From Molanna angustata (lineage: Eukaryota; Arthropoda; Insecta; Trichoptera; Molannidae), in NCBI GenBank assembly GCA_963576475.1, contig OY754972.1, positions 9,817,062 through 9,881,061 of the forward strand: 64,000 bases of DNA. The letters run 5' to 3'. Positions 1-12,360 of this stretch are shown piece after piece. Made by a program: the position numbers and the translations under genes. Each line of letters begins with the position of its first letter. Positions within the stretch are counted from its first letter, which is position 1. A model generated the notes under the pieces. It saw only the letters and a program-made list of their open reading frames with translations, searched no databases and had not been told where the DNA came from.

Positions 1-42
1 TGTATTGAATCCAATTCAATTGCTATGTGGAAATAAATTTTT

Positions 43-300
43 ATTTATTTATTTATTGAGACATTCACGGCTTAAAGCCCTTTAAAAAACAAAATATTAC
101 ATGACACAGCATAAACTTAGCCAAAGGAACACAATTTATAAACATTCATAACATCTATACATATCAACGTTTGCAGATAATATAAAAATAAAAATAAACA
201 AAAGAAATGTAAATTAAACACGAAAGTACATATATTAAGAACCAAAGAATAAATAAAAAAACGACTCAAATAAAATATAGTAATTACAAAGCATGAATAT
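43..300 (-). repeat. Possible LINE 3' end (TTTA tail)
   Basis: A (TTTA)n run at about 43-57 is followed by non-simple sequence. Read on the minus strand this would end in (TAAA)n, as do other LINE 3' ends here. No coding remnant is visible, so the call rests on the tail pattern alone. Confidence 0.3.
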
Positions 301-423
301 AGGAATATTACTGACTGATGAATATTATAAAGAAGATACCTATATACTTAGTCACACTGAATCAGTGAATGCTGCCAGACGTGATAATAAACTACATTAT
401 TGAGTTAAATAAAATTTTAGATT

Positions 424-560
424 GGTCGATGGCAGAGCGGTTAGCGCGCTGGGCTAGTAATCCAGTGGTTGCGAGTTCGAATCCTGCCTCGACCGATTTC
501 GTTCACCTATAGCACAAGCATTTATATGCTTACTTAAGGGAACGTAGGATGATGTATATG
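424..560 (+). mobile_element. tRNA-derived SINE, family A, copy 1
   Basis: A 71-nt tRNA-like head (424-494) has pairing acceptor ends (ggtcga/tcgacc), an A-box region (ggcagagcggttagcgcg) and a B box (gttcgaatcc). Its anticodon-like arm has loop ctagtaa, which would place AGT in the anticodon (Thr-like). It is followed by a tail (gatttcgttcacc...) that recurs behind the tRNA-like head in the copies near 10.2, 11.5 and 40.9 kb. A shared non-tRNA tail marks a SINE family rather than a tRNA gene. A and B boxes imply transcription by RNA polymerase III. Confidence 0.85.
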
Positions 561-1045
<485 letters not shown>

Positions 1046-1151
1046 ATTTTCAGTTTTGTTAAAATCACAACAACTGCTCGTTATAGATATCCCGTTTTTC
1101 TGTTGTTACAAATAATATATTTGGAGAAATGAAACAATGAATCTCGTTGTA

Positions 1152-1176
1152 TTCTCTCTCTCTCTCTCTCTCTCTC
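1152..1176. repeat. (TC)n microsatellite
   Basis: About 12 TC dinucleotides in a row. Confidence 0.95.
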
Positions 1177-1224
1177 GAAATAGTTGGGGGGATGTAATGT
1201 ATTTTAGTGTGGATATATCTCGGT

Positions 1225-1410
1225 GACGCATTTTTTAATGCGTTTTTTTTCTCCTCCTTTCGTACCCCCAAAGGGGTAGCGAATTCTGGCTGGGGTAGCG
1301 GCCCGAAGGGGTGAAAAATATCGATAAAGAAAAAATAAGTAGGAACCACACTTCACCCCACGTTTTGGGGGTAAGAGATAGCAGCGAGCACGTGAAGGGG
1401 ATGGTAGCTT
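1225..1410. other. GC-richer block with G/C runs
   Basis: The block has several ggggta/tacccc strings and an 8-bp inverted pair (ggggtgaa at 1308, ttcacccc at 1352). It stands out from the AT-rich surroundings but encodes nothing recognisable. It may be a decayed repeat. Confidence 0.3.
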
Positions 1411-2326
1411 GGAATAATGATGCAAAAATCATCAGGAATGAAAATAATAACATATTTTCTATCAAAATAAAACAAGAAAACAAATAAGTCGATATTTAAA
1501 AAATGTAATAATAATAATATACACTTCCAGGCCTCTCGTGCTAATGATGAGCTAATTGCTAATTTCGAGCTAAGCAGTGGCAGGTAACAACCCAGAAAAT
1601 CAAGTAATATTTTTTAAAAAATTGCGTGCAGATACAAATGTATACAAAAACTTTTTACTCCTTACTAAAGGGATACAGTGGAGAGTTGTGATTTCGTATT
1701 TAATGGAGTTATGATTTGCATTTTTAAGGATATTTTTTATTGCAGATTATCAACAAGTATCATGCTGATATTGTATTCTGAAAAATTCATTGTAATGTTT
1801 GTGTGTGCTATGCGCTATATGCTATGTACTGTGTGCTATGTACATCGTGTTTTTTTTACTTTATCGATTATAGACTAAAGTACTCATTCGATTCTTTTCA
1901 AATTTTGCAAATATGTATATCTAATACTCGATAAGATCTCATTAGATTTTTAAGGATATCTGAATGGTGCTTATCAATTTTTTTAACTGTCAAATATTTC
2001 AAAGTGACCCCAAACTCCAGAAAATTTAAAATTTTTATTTTCAAATTGGTTAAAAGGCACATCAATTTCATAAAATGGCATTGAAGAAATATCAATTTTT
2101 CGTAATAAAGTATTTAAATAAAAAATTATAGAACAAAATCATTTCATAAAAATGTTGAAAATTTTCCATACAGAAGTTGAATACTTTGTGGAGTGACTTG
2201 GTAGTGAGGAGTAAAGCGTTGGCCACAACCCACTCGTTTATTATTAGTTGTTCCTATTAAAAATAACCTAAAATGGTTTAAAACACATTTTTTATTAAAT
2301 ATACCTACTAGCAACTTTTTGACATT
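1411..2326. other. AT-rich noncoding sequence
   Basis: Nothing recognised. The short frames at 1678-1878 (+) and 1898-2095 (-) look random. Confidence 0.5.
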
Positions 2327-2610
2327 TTTTTAACATCTCAATAGAGACGAAGTTGAAATATTATAGAATATCCAGGAACTCAGAGCACCTGTCATCGGCT
2401 GGTTCACGTCATCACTTTATGCTTGCGAAACGCAAGCATAAAGTGATGACGTGAACCGTTCCCTTATCAATGCAATATTGAAAGTTCTATATATTATATT
2501 TTAATAATGAGAAACATATCGTTTGAAAATAAGACGTTTATACTATTGCCATCTATGAAGTAACGAAAAACCTTTTTGTAACGCCATCTATTGAGAAGTT
2601 TTTTTTTTGA
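2327..2610 (+). mobile_element. Repeat family D, copy 1, with perfect 27-bp hairpin
   Basis: It shares the signature 'atctcaatagagacgaag' followed by 'cctgtcatcggctgg' with copies at 4.8, 29.9, 31.4, 37.6 and 43.6 kb. Its centre is a perfect inverted repeat: arms 2401-2427 and 2431-2457 separated only by aaa. The downstream part (gccatctat...gccatctattgag) matches the copies at 4.8 and 37.6 kb. It encodes no protein. I do not recognise the family; a nonautonomous fold-back DNA element is most likely. Confidence 0.7.
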
Positions 2611-3165
2611 TCTCGTAAACCAACCGTAATCACGTTCTAACATATGTCTTGTGTTTCCGTCTAACAAGAAATTATTTTTATATTAATTGTCTTTTATCAC
2701 TTACGTTGTCTTTTTACAACCTACCTTCTGTAATGTTGATATTTTTTATTGCAAAAAAAACATAGGTAGTTGTATAAATATATCTTAAAATTAATACGTA
2801 TCTCCTCTGAAAGAGTAACGCTCGCAGTGGAGTAAAAGTTCAGTGATACCTATTTACATAGATTTTCAGAGAATATACTAGATGTCGAAGTTTGTAAATT
2901 TTGTATGAATCGAAGCGAGGATTTTTTTCGGCGGGACTTTTGACAACAAGGTGGGCAGACTACATCGTTTTTCTATAGAGAATAACGACTAATGTGAATT
3001 GTTTTCGGATTTATTTGTCGAAAAAACGCTTTGTTCGTTAAGATTTAGAGAACAGTTATCTAGGAAGTGTTGAAATATATGGAAAACTGCAATATGTTGC
3101 CAACCAAGAAATCAAACGCGCGATATACCATGACTCACTCATTATACGGAGTAGGTACTCCATTT
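2611..3165. other. Unique noncoding sequence
   Basis: AT-rich with no recognised gene or repeat. Confidence 0.45.
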
Positions 3166-3310
3166 AGTATATTATATGAAAATCTAGTATATTATATGAA
3201 AATCTAGTATATTATATGAAAATCTAGTATATTATATTAAAATCTAGTATATTATATGAAAATCTAGTAGGTGTATTATATGAAAATCTAGTATATTATA
3301 TGAAAATCTA
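3166..3310. repeat. 20-bp minisatellite (about 7 units)
   Basis: Tandem units of agtatattatatgaaaatct, near identical. One unit carries a short insertion (gtagg, near 3268). There are no spacers, so it is not a CRISPR. Confidence 0.95.
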
Positions 3311-3367
3311 TGAGTATTTATTAATGTCTACAATTAATCAATTCGTTTACAAAGTTCACATTTTTTG

Positions 3368-3673
3368 ACCAGGGTTGCAAGTCTGGTCAACCGGCGGAAT
3401 CAAAACCATCCATGTTTACTCCATAAGATAATTATATCCATGATATGGGTAAACATGGTTAGTTTTGATTCCGCCTATTGACCAAGGGGGCAAGTCTAGT
3501 CCAACCAGCGAAATCAAAACCCTCGTGATTACCCATATCATGTATATAATAATTATCATATGGAGTTCTATGACATCTTGAGATTTTATAGAACTCCATA
3601 ATAATAATTATATCCATGATATGGGTAATCGTGTGGGTTTTGATTTCGCCGGTTAGACCAGACTTGCCCCCCA
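3368..3673. mobile_element. Compound palindromic MITE (family K), two copies
   Basis: Two adjacent palindromic units share ends like ggttgcaagtctggtcaacc and an inner 'atccatgatatggg' core. The first unit (about 3368-3486) folds gtcaaccggcggaatc against gattccgcctattgac. The second (about 3487-3673) folds caaaaccctcgtgattaccc against its complement, and its loop carries a further inverted pair around tatggagttctat. A related 93-bp copy lies at 29770-29862. It is a nonautonomous DNA element family with long hairpin potential; the superfamily is unknown. Confidence 0.7.
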
Positions 3674-4587
3674 GGTAGGTAAGTAAATACTTGAAATAAT
3701 ATTTTTATTATAATGTTTTATAATTACAAAATATGTTTAAAAGCTTCATCGACGAAAATAAGATAGGAATCAATTCAATAAATTCTGTCAAATATATGAA
3801 TTTAAAATATAATATCAATATCGATTCATTTCACCCCAAACCTCATCGGCACGACAGTAAAATTAATATTTAATTAATTCACTCGAAAATAAAACGAAAA
3901 AAACATTAACCGTCTTTTTCATTCGTCCATAAAAATGTTGTAATCATTTTTTAAGCTTGTCACGCGAATCAAATCTAAAATAGGAGAGATTGTATTTAGC
4001 GGACTAAGATGGCAGTTTGGGGGAGTTTTAATGTTTTCCAGCCATGAGTATGCCCAATATGGGCCTTCCTGGGGTGATAGGAAGAATTATTAATATTATT
4101 ATTATTATTATTTCTACTATCCCTCGTAGTAAAGTTTGGGTATAATGCGTTTCAGCTATTTTTATATTAAAAATCCTTTATTGGCTATATGATATTGGAC
4201 GCGGAAGATTCTAGCGCCTATTATCTTTGGATAAAAATAACGGTGATTTTTTTATTTGTTAGGTACCTACCTTTACCAAGATGTTCGCGTCTTCCATTTT
4301 TGATTTATATTATTTATCTAGAATTAATCTAATTAAATGTATATAATCTACCTATCATTTATATACCTTAATTTTCACTATCTGCTTTTTATATTATTTA
4401 ATTTATATTATTAGCTTCATATGGATGTTTGTATTAAGTAAATAAATGTATCTATTACAATGAAATTAAATTTAACGATGGTATATTAATACCAGTTAGA
4501 ATATAATATAAAAACCTTTATAATAAAATTCAATCAGATATACTTATTTATCTAGTTAGAATAAATATCATATAATAATAATTAATA
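3674..4587. other. AT-rich noncoding sequence with short (TTA)n
   Basis: A short TTA-rich microsatellite lies at about 4085-4111; otherwise nothing was recognised. Confidence 0.5.
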
Positions 4588-4650
4588 CTTCCTTGCACCC
4601 TGCACAAGTGGCAGTTTCTTCCAACTAACCAGTGTTTCCATATAGTTAGT
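4588..4650 (-). mobile_element. SINE family B, 3' fragment
   Basis: It matches the 3' part (on the minus strand) of the complete family B copy at 9.7 kb: acttccttgcaccctgc then tttcttccaactaaccag. The tRNA-like head is missing. Confidence 0.7.
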
Positions 4651-4812
4651 TACACGTCTATATGATAGTAAAAAAGTAATGTGAAGTATCTCAGATATAG
4701 GTACTTAAATGGTACCTACATGACAAATTATATAATACAAAAATGGCTAATTAGAATGATATGTAGATTATTATATTACAAATAAAAAAGTACTTTTTAA
4801 CAGATTTTTAAT

Positions 4813-5260
4813 TATCTCAATAGAGACGAAGTTGGAATATTTATTGTAGGAGAACCGGGAAATCAAGGCACCTACAGGGCTTACGACCTGTCATCGGCTG
4901 GTTTACGTGATCACTTTATGCGCTTGCGCAACGTTCACCAATTATGCCTTTTAATGAGATCCCTATCAATTCAATTTTGAAAGTTCTATATATTGTGATA
5001 CTGAAATTCTTTTCGCTTGAAAATAAGGAATTTTTACTACAGCCATCTATGGGTGAAATTATGAACAACAATCTTATTATTTTTATTTATTTTGTTGGAA
5101 CGCCATCTATTGAGAGAATTGGTTTTTTGTAAATAATGAAAGCTACAATTCTTATATCTGAGGTGACAATGCATTTTTCGCATAGAAGTCACCCCTGAAT
5201 TGCGCCAGACTTATAAGGTCATTTTTGTCTTATTTACCTACTTGTACCAATGTGTAAGTA
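4813..5260 (+). mobile_element. Repeat family D, long copy
   Basis: It contains the family signature (tctcaatagagacgaag), the cggctggtttacgtg segment, a gttcaccaattatgcc segment and the two gccatctat motifs. It then runs on through agtcacccctgaa to a cttgtaccaa end. It has the same order of blocks as the copy at 37.6 kb, so this is close to the family's full length. The frame at 4944-5132 lies inside it and is not a gene. Confidence 0.7.
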
Positions 5261-5263
5261 ATC

Positions 5264-5311
5264 GAATATTTTTATTATTGCATATGCACATATGCAATAA
5301 TAAAAATATTC
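5264..5311. repeat. Perfect 48-bp inverted repeat
   Basis: Two 23-base arms (gaatatttttattattgc... and its exact complement) are separated by 2 bases. It lies just past the end of the family D copy and may be its terminal structure or an independent hairpin. Confidence 0.9.
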
Positions 5312-6844
5312 AAAAAAGTACTTGGTATCAGTTCTAATAAAATTCTATTGAAGTATTTTTTATATTTGTAATAGGTATATCTACATACAATGGAGTTCTA
5401 TCAAGAATAATTGTTGTCCGACAAACTAAACTTAGAATGATATGATTCTTGTCAATCATCAATTAATTATATAATGCTTATTAGAATATGCACAAAATTT
5501 ACTTCTTTCTCAATGATTAATTGATTTGTGATAAAATTGTCTGTCTTAAAACATGTATTATTCTTAGTTAGAAAGACAAAGATTAATTGGAGGAACACAA
5601 AACATGATACTTCCCAACAACTATAAATTATAAGTTCCTGTGTGTTTTCTAAAATGGAGAAATAAATGTTTTTTTATTTATTATTAATAAATAGCTTATT
5701 AGAATATGAACAATTATCATGATTTGATATCATGAACATGATTTGCTTCATCGTGTACATGATTTGCCAATCAAAATACATGCATTTTTTTGTGTTTCAA
5801 ATATCAATTAAATACTATTTGTTTGAATATGAAAAGGCATATTTTGCTTTGTATCAGAATAATTAGGTTTATAAATCTCGTTTTTTGGGCTGGTAAAATT
5901 GGTTAGCAGAGCAAATTTGACAATTAACAATTACTGACGATATGTCTTGCACAAAATACGCCAATTATCAAATAATATATTCAATATAACTATTACTAAG
6001 TATCTTTTTTATTTTATAATAGATGTAAAAATATCAGTGTTTACTATACAACCCCACAAATGATTCTCGTTTTAATTTAAGTATTTATTTCGCGTGGAAA
6101 TTTTTGCGATTCAAAATATGTAAGAAATCATTTCTCACGAGTGAATGAGAGAATTATACGACTTCTCCTCGTATCCCCCGAGTCACGTGATATTTCGATA
6201 AATCATAATCCGTGCTCATATCGAAAACACAAACTCTCATACGGACCCACTCCCTATAATCCCTATTTTTTCTCCCTAATGAGACTTCCACCACAAATCT
6301 CTCCTCGTCTTCATCTCTCCTCCACCAAACTTAATAATCACGTCTCTGCGGCTTATATTTTCCATTACCCGTCACATTACGTTTTCATGAAAATCTACTG
6401 TGCAATCACTTCCCATTGTGTCGAGAAAAAATGTATTACCTCCCTCAGCAACGCTTTCTAAGTTTATTTTTCAGATAGAGCAAAGAAGTCGCAGAAATAT
6501 GAACGCAGCGAATTATGAAAGCTTATCACTATCGAATTGCAGAACTTTAAATATAGTATTGTTTAAAGTATGAATTCTAACTGGAATAGAGCAAAAAATC
6601 GTAGGTGGATTATCTGAAAAGAACGTTAATTTATCAATTCAAATACTCTTTTATATAGGCACATTATGATCAAACTAGATCTTTTAGGATGATCTTTTAA
6701 AACATCTTCTTTGTCTTCTTCAATTTTTTCTCTACAGTTGATATGTCTCTTATATTTACATCACTGACTATTGAAATGGTCAGATACATCAAGTGAAGTT
6801 GTATTTTAAATTAAATAAAATATTTATCTATTTATTGTATCTTC
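5312..6844. other. AT-rich noncoding sequence
   Basis: No gene or repeat recognised. The 106-codon frame at 6141-6461 has no domain-like composition or splice context. Confidence 0.5.
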
Positions 6845-6905
6845 TGGTTCACTAGTGGGTTTATTGCCAAACGGCAATTTCTTCCAACCAACCAGAGTTG
6901 ATGTT
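6845..6905 (-). mobile_element. SINE family B, 3' fragment
   Basis: Shows ggtttattgccaaacggc followed by aatttcttccaaccaacc, the 3' module of family B on the minus strand. Confidence 0.65.
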
Positions 6906-7800
6906 AATATACAATACAATGTGTACTATGGCAATTAGGTGTACATGACAATTTTTTTTTAATAAAGATAACCGAAGAAAAACAAAAAAAAAATATTGAA
7001 TATAATAACAGTTTATAGCAATGATATGAAAACAAATAGATTTTTGTTTTAGCCTTTTTTAAGTGTTTAATGAGATGACGTAATATCAGGAATATTTGAT
7101 TGATAATTTGCCAAAAGATACAGTAAAATCATTCGTCAGTATACTAATGTGTGAATATTTATTTGGTAGAATTCCATTAAAAACTTAAAAAAAGTATTAT
7201 AAATTTTTTTGTTTACTATTTTTGTTCGTCATATTTGATTAACTGTCTTGGTTATGTCCTCGTAAGACAAAATAAATATACACAGAGTAATCAAATATGT
7301 AGAATCATAAAAAATGTGTGTTTATTCTTTTAATTTACTGCTTTACGTGTTTTAGCTTTTAAATTAACTACACTGTAGAAAAAAATAAACGGAATTCTGG
7401 TTTTAGATCAGTATTTTTGTGTTTTTCTCTGTACAGATACTCATACCATTCATTAAAAATAACAACAAGTCTTAAAATGTGACTACTATTTATTTATTTA
7501 TTTATTTATTTATGATGATATTAAAAAAATATACCTTCAAATTCTCTCAATACGTGCTAGGTAATATATTTTGAAACGACTCTTAAAACTAGGTACCTAT
7601 GTTGGTATTATGAAATGATTTTTATTAGGTACAATTTCCACGAAAAAAAGAATCGAATTAAACCGATGATTGCGCAAATTTACAACAGAATAAAATAAAG
7701 TTAATTGAAATATTTGCGTCGGTAAGTTTGATTACTAAAAAAATCAATTACAATTTAATTCATTATACCAAAAACGCTCGTCTAATTTTCAATTTCGATT
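6906..7800. other. AT-rich noncoding sequence with (TTTA)n
   Basis: A (TTTA)n run lies at about 7488-7513. Nothing else was recognised. Confidence 0.5.
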
Positions 7801-8260
7801 ACGACGCTCTCTCTTAAATGGAATTAGGAACATCAAAGGCGCCATCTCTGGTGGGTAGGTATATATAGAGGATAAGAGATTCTGTTTGTGAAAAAAAGAA
7901 GAAAAAAAAACGCAATTATATGCAAAAGGAGATCGCGTCTCATCTCGCCCCGTTCTCCCCTATTGATTTACGCCGGCACAAAGGTGTGCAATAATTTAAA
8001 AGAAGAAAAAGTGTTCGGCGTTGGGGAGGCAGGGGTGGATCGGCACCCTTATTTTTTTCCTTCGGTAATCTTTTTCCACTCCCCTCTTTCTCCCTTTAAT
8101 TTACAGGGAAATTTTTATTTATATAGTTGGAACGTTATTAGAGAGAGGCATTGCAATTTTGATTGTTTGTAAGTACTCGCATAATACCTCCTCGTAAGGT
8201 TTTGTATAATTATTTATATTTTTCTCCCTGTCTTTCGCCTTGTCATCGACGGGGATGAAA
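7801..8260. other. GC-richer repeat-poor island
   Basis: A block of higher GC with pyrimidine-rich stretches and no transposon signature. It includes a 94-codon frame (7888-8172) of low-complexity Lys/Arg start and no known domain. It is a candidate conserved noncoding element, by composition only. Confidence 0.3.
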
Positions 8261-9696
8261 AGAGAAAACGAATAAATGAGAATTTTTCTTAAGGGGTAGA
8301 TGGTGGTTTCTCAGTTCGATCTCGTTATAATAAATAAGAAGGGTGTAATTTTTATCCAAAATATATTCTTCGTGTTGAAAGCGATTGCTATGATAGAAAG
8401 CCACAAAATAAAATCTAATTAGATTCTCCAAGACTATGTTTAAACATTATTTTGTAATGTATGTTTGCAAAACACTTTCATCTAAATTAATTTTTATATA
8501 ATATAAAATTTACATTGTTTTTTCTGTTGTTTAAAAATTAATAGAAAATTATGTAAAATAACAATATCAATATTATAAACATCGATTGAAAAGTAAAAAT
8601 ACATAAGCGGGTAATTGGAAAAAAGTTAATAAGAAAAAGTAAATACTTATTTTTGGTCAATTTGAAATTGTTCGTCTCTAACATTTTGCTGAATTCTTAA
8701 TTTTTATATTGTGTCGCTAGTGGGAGATATTTGTATATTTCTAGAGACTTATTTTAAAGCAAATATCAATCGGAAAAATCTAGTTTGTTTTTCATACATA
8801 TTCTATTCCAACATTTTGTCCTGTTAGAATTGTAAAAATGATGGCTACTCATTTAATAAGTGATTTTTTTTTGCATTCTATTCTGTTTTTGAAAATTTGT
8901 AAAATTTAAATTTCAATCCATTCTATGAAGATTTCATTCAAAAGTCTTTAAAAAATCAATATTCGTTCCTTTATACTATGTGGACAGCTTTGTTTAAATT
9001 AAACAAATGCAAATTGTCAAAAGGTACAGAATAGTTGTATCAGCAATAAAATAGCCCCTTTTCCCATAAATAAAATACAAAATAAACAAGAATTAAGTTT
9101 ATAATTTATAATAAACAATATCATTCCACACTAGATTAATACTTTAAATTATAATATTTTTCTTTTGATAGAACGATCGTTTCGCCTTGTTAGGGCGTTT
9201 GAATGATAAAATCAATAGATACCATGGTTTTGAACTGATTAAATAATGTTATATAATGTTGTTATATGTATGGTACGAGTAACATTGATATTTACCCAAT
9301 ATCTCTGAGAACCCCTTCTGTTGGTTCAACCGGCATAACACTGTATCCGCCAATAATACAATAAAATCAATCAATACTGATCAGTTGCAGGACATGTGTA
9401 GGTTTTAAGTTAGTTTGTTGCCTTTTATTAAGTACCTACGTCGTTTTGCAGTGGTGGCGAATATACATATTATTTTTCTAACTATACATTTTTTTACTAA
9501 CTTAAGATTGATTTGGTTTAAGTTAGGTTATTAAAATGTTATGTTTTTCTTTACTTTTCAAAAATTTGTTATTCAATCGGTCTGTTCTGAGATTTTTTTC
9601 ATAATTATGAAATGAATAAAATTTTATTTTGTGAGCATATTTTTTTTAAATTTTATAATAGGTTATATACTATAAATAAATATAATTTTAATAATG
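8261..9696. other. AT-rich noncoding sequence
   Basis: Nothing recognised. Confidence 0.5.
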
Positions 9697-9895
9697 AACA
9701 CTTCCTTACACCCTGCGCAAGTGACGAGTTTATTGCCGTATGGCAATTTCTTCCAACTAACCAGTGTTTCCAGCCCAGACAAACAATATTTGCTTGAGAA
9801 ATGAATTTTAATAAATTTCTCATCTGCTGGGAATCGAACCCAGGACGCCCGCACAGAAACCGAACGGCTTACCAACTGTGCCACGGAGGTCGATA
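9697..9895 (-). mobile_element. tRNA-derived SINE, family B, near-complete copy
   Basis: Read on the minus strand, a tRNA-like head (cctccgtggcacagttgg..., B box gggttcgattcc) is followed by a body containing ctgggctggaaacac, ggttagttggaagaaattgc and a 3' end near the gcgcagggtgtaagg string. The other strand supplies the short frames here, which are not genes. Copies or fragments lie at 4.6, 6.85, 23.9 and 46.7 kb. Confidence 0.85.
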
Positions 9896-10067
9896 TATAC
9901 ATTTGACATTATTGAAACGTACATATTCAAAGTGATATTTACGATTTAATATTAAATAAAAATAAACTGTATGTTGGATAAAAATTAAATTAAATTAAAT
10001 TAATGATAATTGATTATTGACAGTAAACAAATTTTAAATTTGTGCGCAAAAAAAAGACGTATGTATT
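9896..10067. other. AT-rich sequence between two SINEs
   Basis: Nothing recognised. Confidence 0.5.
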
Positions 10068-10250
10068 CCTTTTTTTATAAAAGAATGAATATGTCCTTGT
10101 AACAAATACATATAAATCCTTATAAATTCCCATAACTAAGCATAAATGCTTGTGCTATAGATGAACGAAATCGGTCGTGGCAGGATTCAGACTCGCGACC
10201 ACTACATTGATAACCCAGCACGCTAACCGCTCTGCCACCACCCATCTAAG
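10068..10250 (-). mobile_element. SINE family A, copy 2
   Basis: On the minus strand: ggcagagcggttagcgtgct head, B-box-like element, gatttcgttcatc link and a 3' body ending in acaaggacatattcattc. Same family as the copy at 424. Confidence 0.85.
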
Positions 10251-10794
10251 TTAAAAATAGGGCAAAATGACAGCACAAAATTCATTGTAATATTGTATTC
10301 ATTATATATTTCTTAAAAAAATCCTTAAAAAATATTTAAATATTTCGTATGTAACTTTGTAAAATTTATTTAGGTTTAAGTAATATTTAAAAAAAATGTT
10401 TATCAATTAAAGGTCAACTTAATACTCTATTTTTTCTAGTTAAAGTTTTAATGTTCGTGCGCACTTACTTTCATTGCTATCTTCCATATCAGGTTTTGTT
10501 TATTTTTTGTATCATCCCCGGCTCTGTCCACCTGATTAGCTCTCTAGTCTGCCACCCCCAAGGGTCGTGTGTTGGAAGGGGTGAAGGAGTTAAGGGTTGC
10601 GTCCTGTGGGAGAACCACCACTACCACAGCACAACGCAGCAAGGATAACAAGAGGCGCTGACAAATCAAGCGAAAGGACTTCTGAACTATTCCCGATATT
10701 GAACAGGACAGGAAGGGGATAAAAAGGTCACTTATTTAAAAAAAAATAGCCGCCAAATTTTCACTGTCATCAAAATTTGTATCAGCCTCTAATG
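10251..10794. other. Noncoding sequence with a GC-richer segment
   Basis: The segment 10500-10730 is GC-richer (ccacccccaagggtcg..., ggacaggaagggg) and could be a decayed retroelement UTR. I could not match it to a family. Confidence 0.35.
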
Positions 10795-10910
10795 TTTTGT
10801 GCACATAGCCAAACAGTACAGTCATGAATATATAAACTTTTATTACTGATAACAAAGGTTTGGCTAAAACGCAGGTGGCCAGTTCTGTTGTCATAATATT
10901 TTTTTCAAGG
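10795..10910 (-). mobile_element. SINE family C, 3' fragment
   Basis: Shares gtgcacatagccaaacagta and tttattactgataacaaa with the fuller copy at 15.8 kb. It lacks the tRNA-like head. Confidence 0.7.
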
Positions 10911-11383
10911 TGTTGTCCTTTTGATTTTTGGCAAATTTGAATCTTTTTTTAGTATTCAAAGGTTGTACATAGTTCAAACATAATTGTTATTAGATACTAG
11001 AAATCAATGTAAATATTTTTTTCAAAAATGTATGTGACCCAGAAATTAAAAAAAAAACAAAATAAAATTTACTTTTTCATGCCTTGCCTGTGACTCACAT
11101 TGCTGTTATATTATTTTCCATACAATCAAATAAAAATATTTTGAACTTTTATGAATAAGTATTTCTAATCAACGATTCATCGAAATTTTCAGATCACCCA
11201 AGTACCTTTTTTATCTTGTACAGGTAAATCTGCAATTCACGCTTTGATGGGTATATAGGAACTTAAAATATCAGTCAACCGTCGATAATTTTAGTCTTTT
11301 TGTCGACCTCTGCCTCTTATTCCATATTCATGTGTTCATTTTCATTTTATTAATATTATTATTATTATATATTTTTTTTAAAA
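10911..11383. other. AT-rich noncoding sequence
   Basis: Nothing recognised. Confidence 0.5.
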
Positions 11384-11540
11384 AGAATGAATATGTCCTT
11401 GAAAATCTTCATCCTCATACATTCCCTAAACAAAGCATAAATGCTTGTGCTATAGGTGAACGAAATCGGTCGTGGTAGGATTCGATCTCGCGACCACTAG
11501 ATAACTAACCCAATGCGCTAACCGCTCTGCTACCACCATT
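11384..11540 (-). mobile_element. SINE family A, copy 3
   Basis: Minus-strand tRNA-like head (ggtagcagagcggttagcgc), gatttcgttcacctatagca link and the acaaggacatattcattc-type 3' body. It is clearly alignable by eye to copies 1, 2 and 4. Confidence 0.85.
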
Positions 11541-12100
11541 ATATTATACTATTTAATCATTTGAAAAATTGTTTAAATATCAATTTTAATAGTAATAAAT
11601 GATCCAATTAGATTCCAATTAAAAATATTTAAATTTAATATTTTTTGGCTGACCTCAACACGGAAAAAACATCACCTCTAACATGGAAATATATAATATT
11701 TAATGATTTGATATTAATATATTTTATTGTACCTGCGCGCTAATAGATAGGCATTAAATATTAAACCATTTGATTTTAAAGCTTTAACAAAGTACTCGTA
11801 TAATAAAATAATTGATATTTAAAAAAAAAAAAAACGCAAAATTGAACAACCTAAATACGAATGTTCCATTTATTAGCGATATAATTTGACAATTTTAAAA
11901 ATGAAATCAATAATACTTTGTACCTACAAATTAAAGCACAATTTGTGACATTTACATAATATTCAAAAACATTAACACGAATTTTATTAATAATTATGCC
12001 GAACGGTTTATTAGTACAATTTGAAAAAAATGTACAAAGGCGTTTGATTTGTTTTTTGTTTTTAATAAATATTAAATTATTTAAAAAGCTATCGCGCTAA
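11541..12100. other. AT-rich noncoding sequence
   Basis: Nothing recognised. Confidence 0.5.
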
Positions 12101-12360
12101 TTTTCTTTCCGTTTACAACGGTAGCAAAAACAGCTATAATGGCGCTCCGTCGATAATTGATATTGGTTTTATTGATCCGAGCTTGAGTCATGCCACCTCG
12201 CTTCTTACCCCCGCCCCAAACTACCCCCTTCGAAAGACAAATTATGTCCCTTTTTTAATGTCACCCCCGCGACATGTAATAAAAATAACGTGACCCTTTA
12301 ATAAGCATCCTACATTATGTATTAAAGTCGCTTGGGAGTTTGCTAGCTATGTTTTACGGT
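12101..12360. other. GC-richer repeat-poor island
   Basis: A compositional island (cacctcgcttcttaccccc..., cacccccgcgacatg) with no repeat signature and no coding potential. It is a candidate conserved noncoding element. Confidence 0.35.

Noticed and set aside
424..494. A tRNA-Thr(AGT)-like gene
   Set aside because: The head is followed by a tail shared with three other copies, so it is a SINE; the T-arm pairing is also imperfect.
3166..3310. CRISPR-like direct repeats (also 20491-20702 and 24493-24655)
   Set aside because: Units are head to tail with no spacers, in a eukaryotic genome; they are minisatellites.
6141..6461. 106-codon frame
   Set aside because: No domain, no exon signals, composition like the surrounding DNA.
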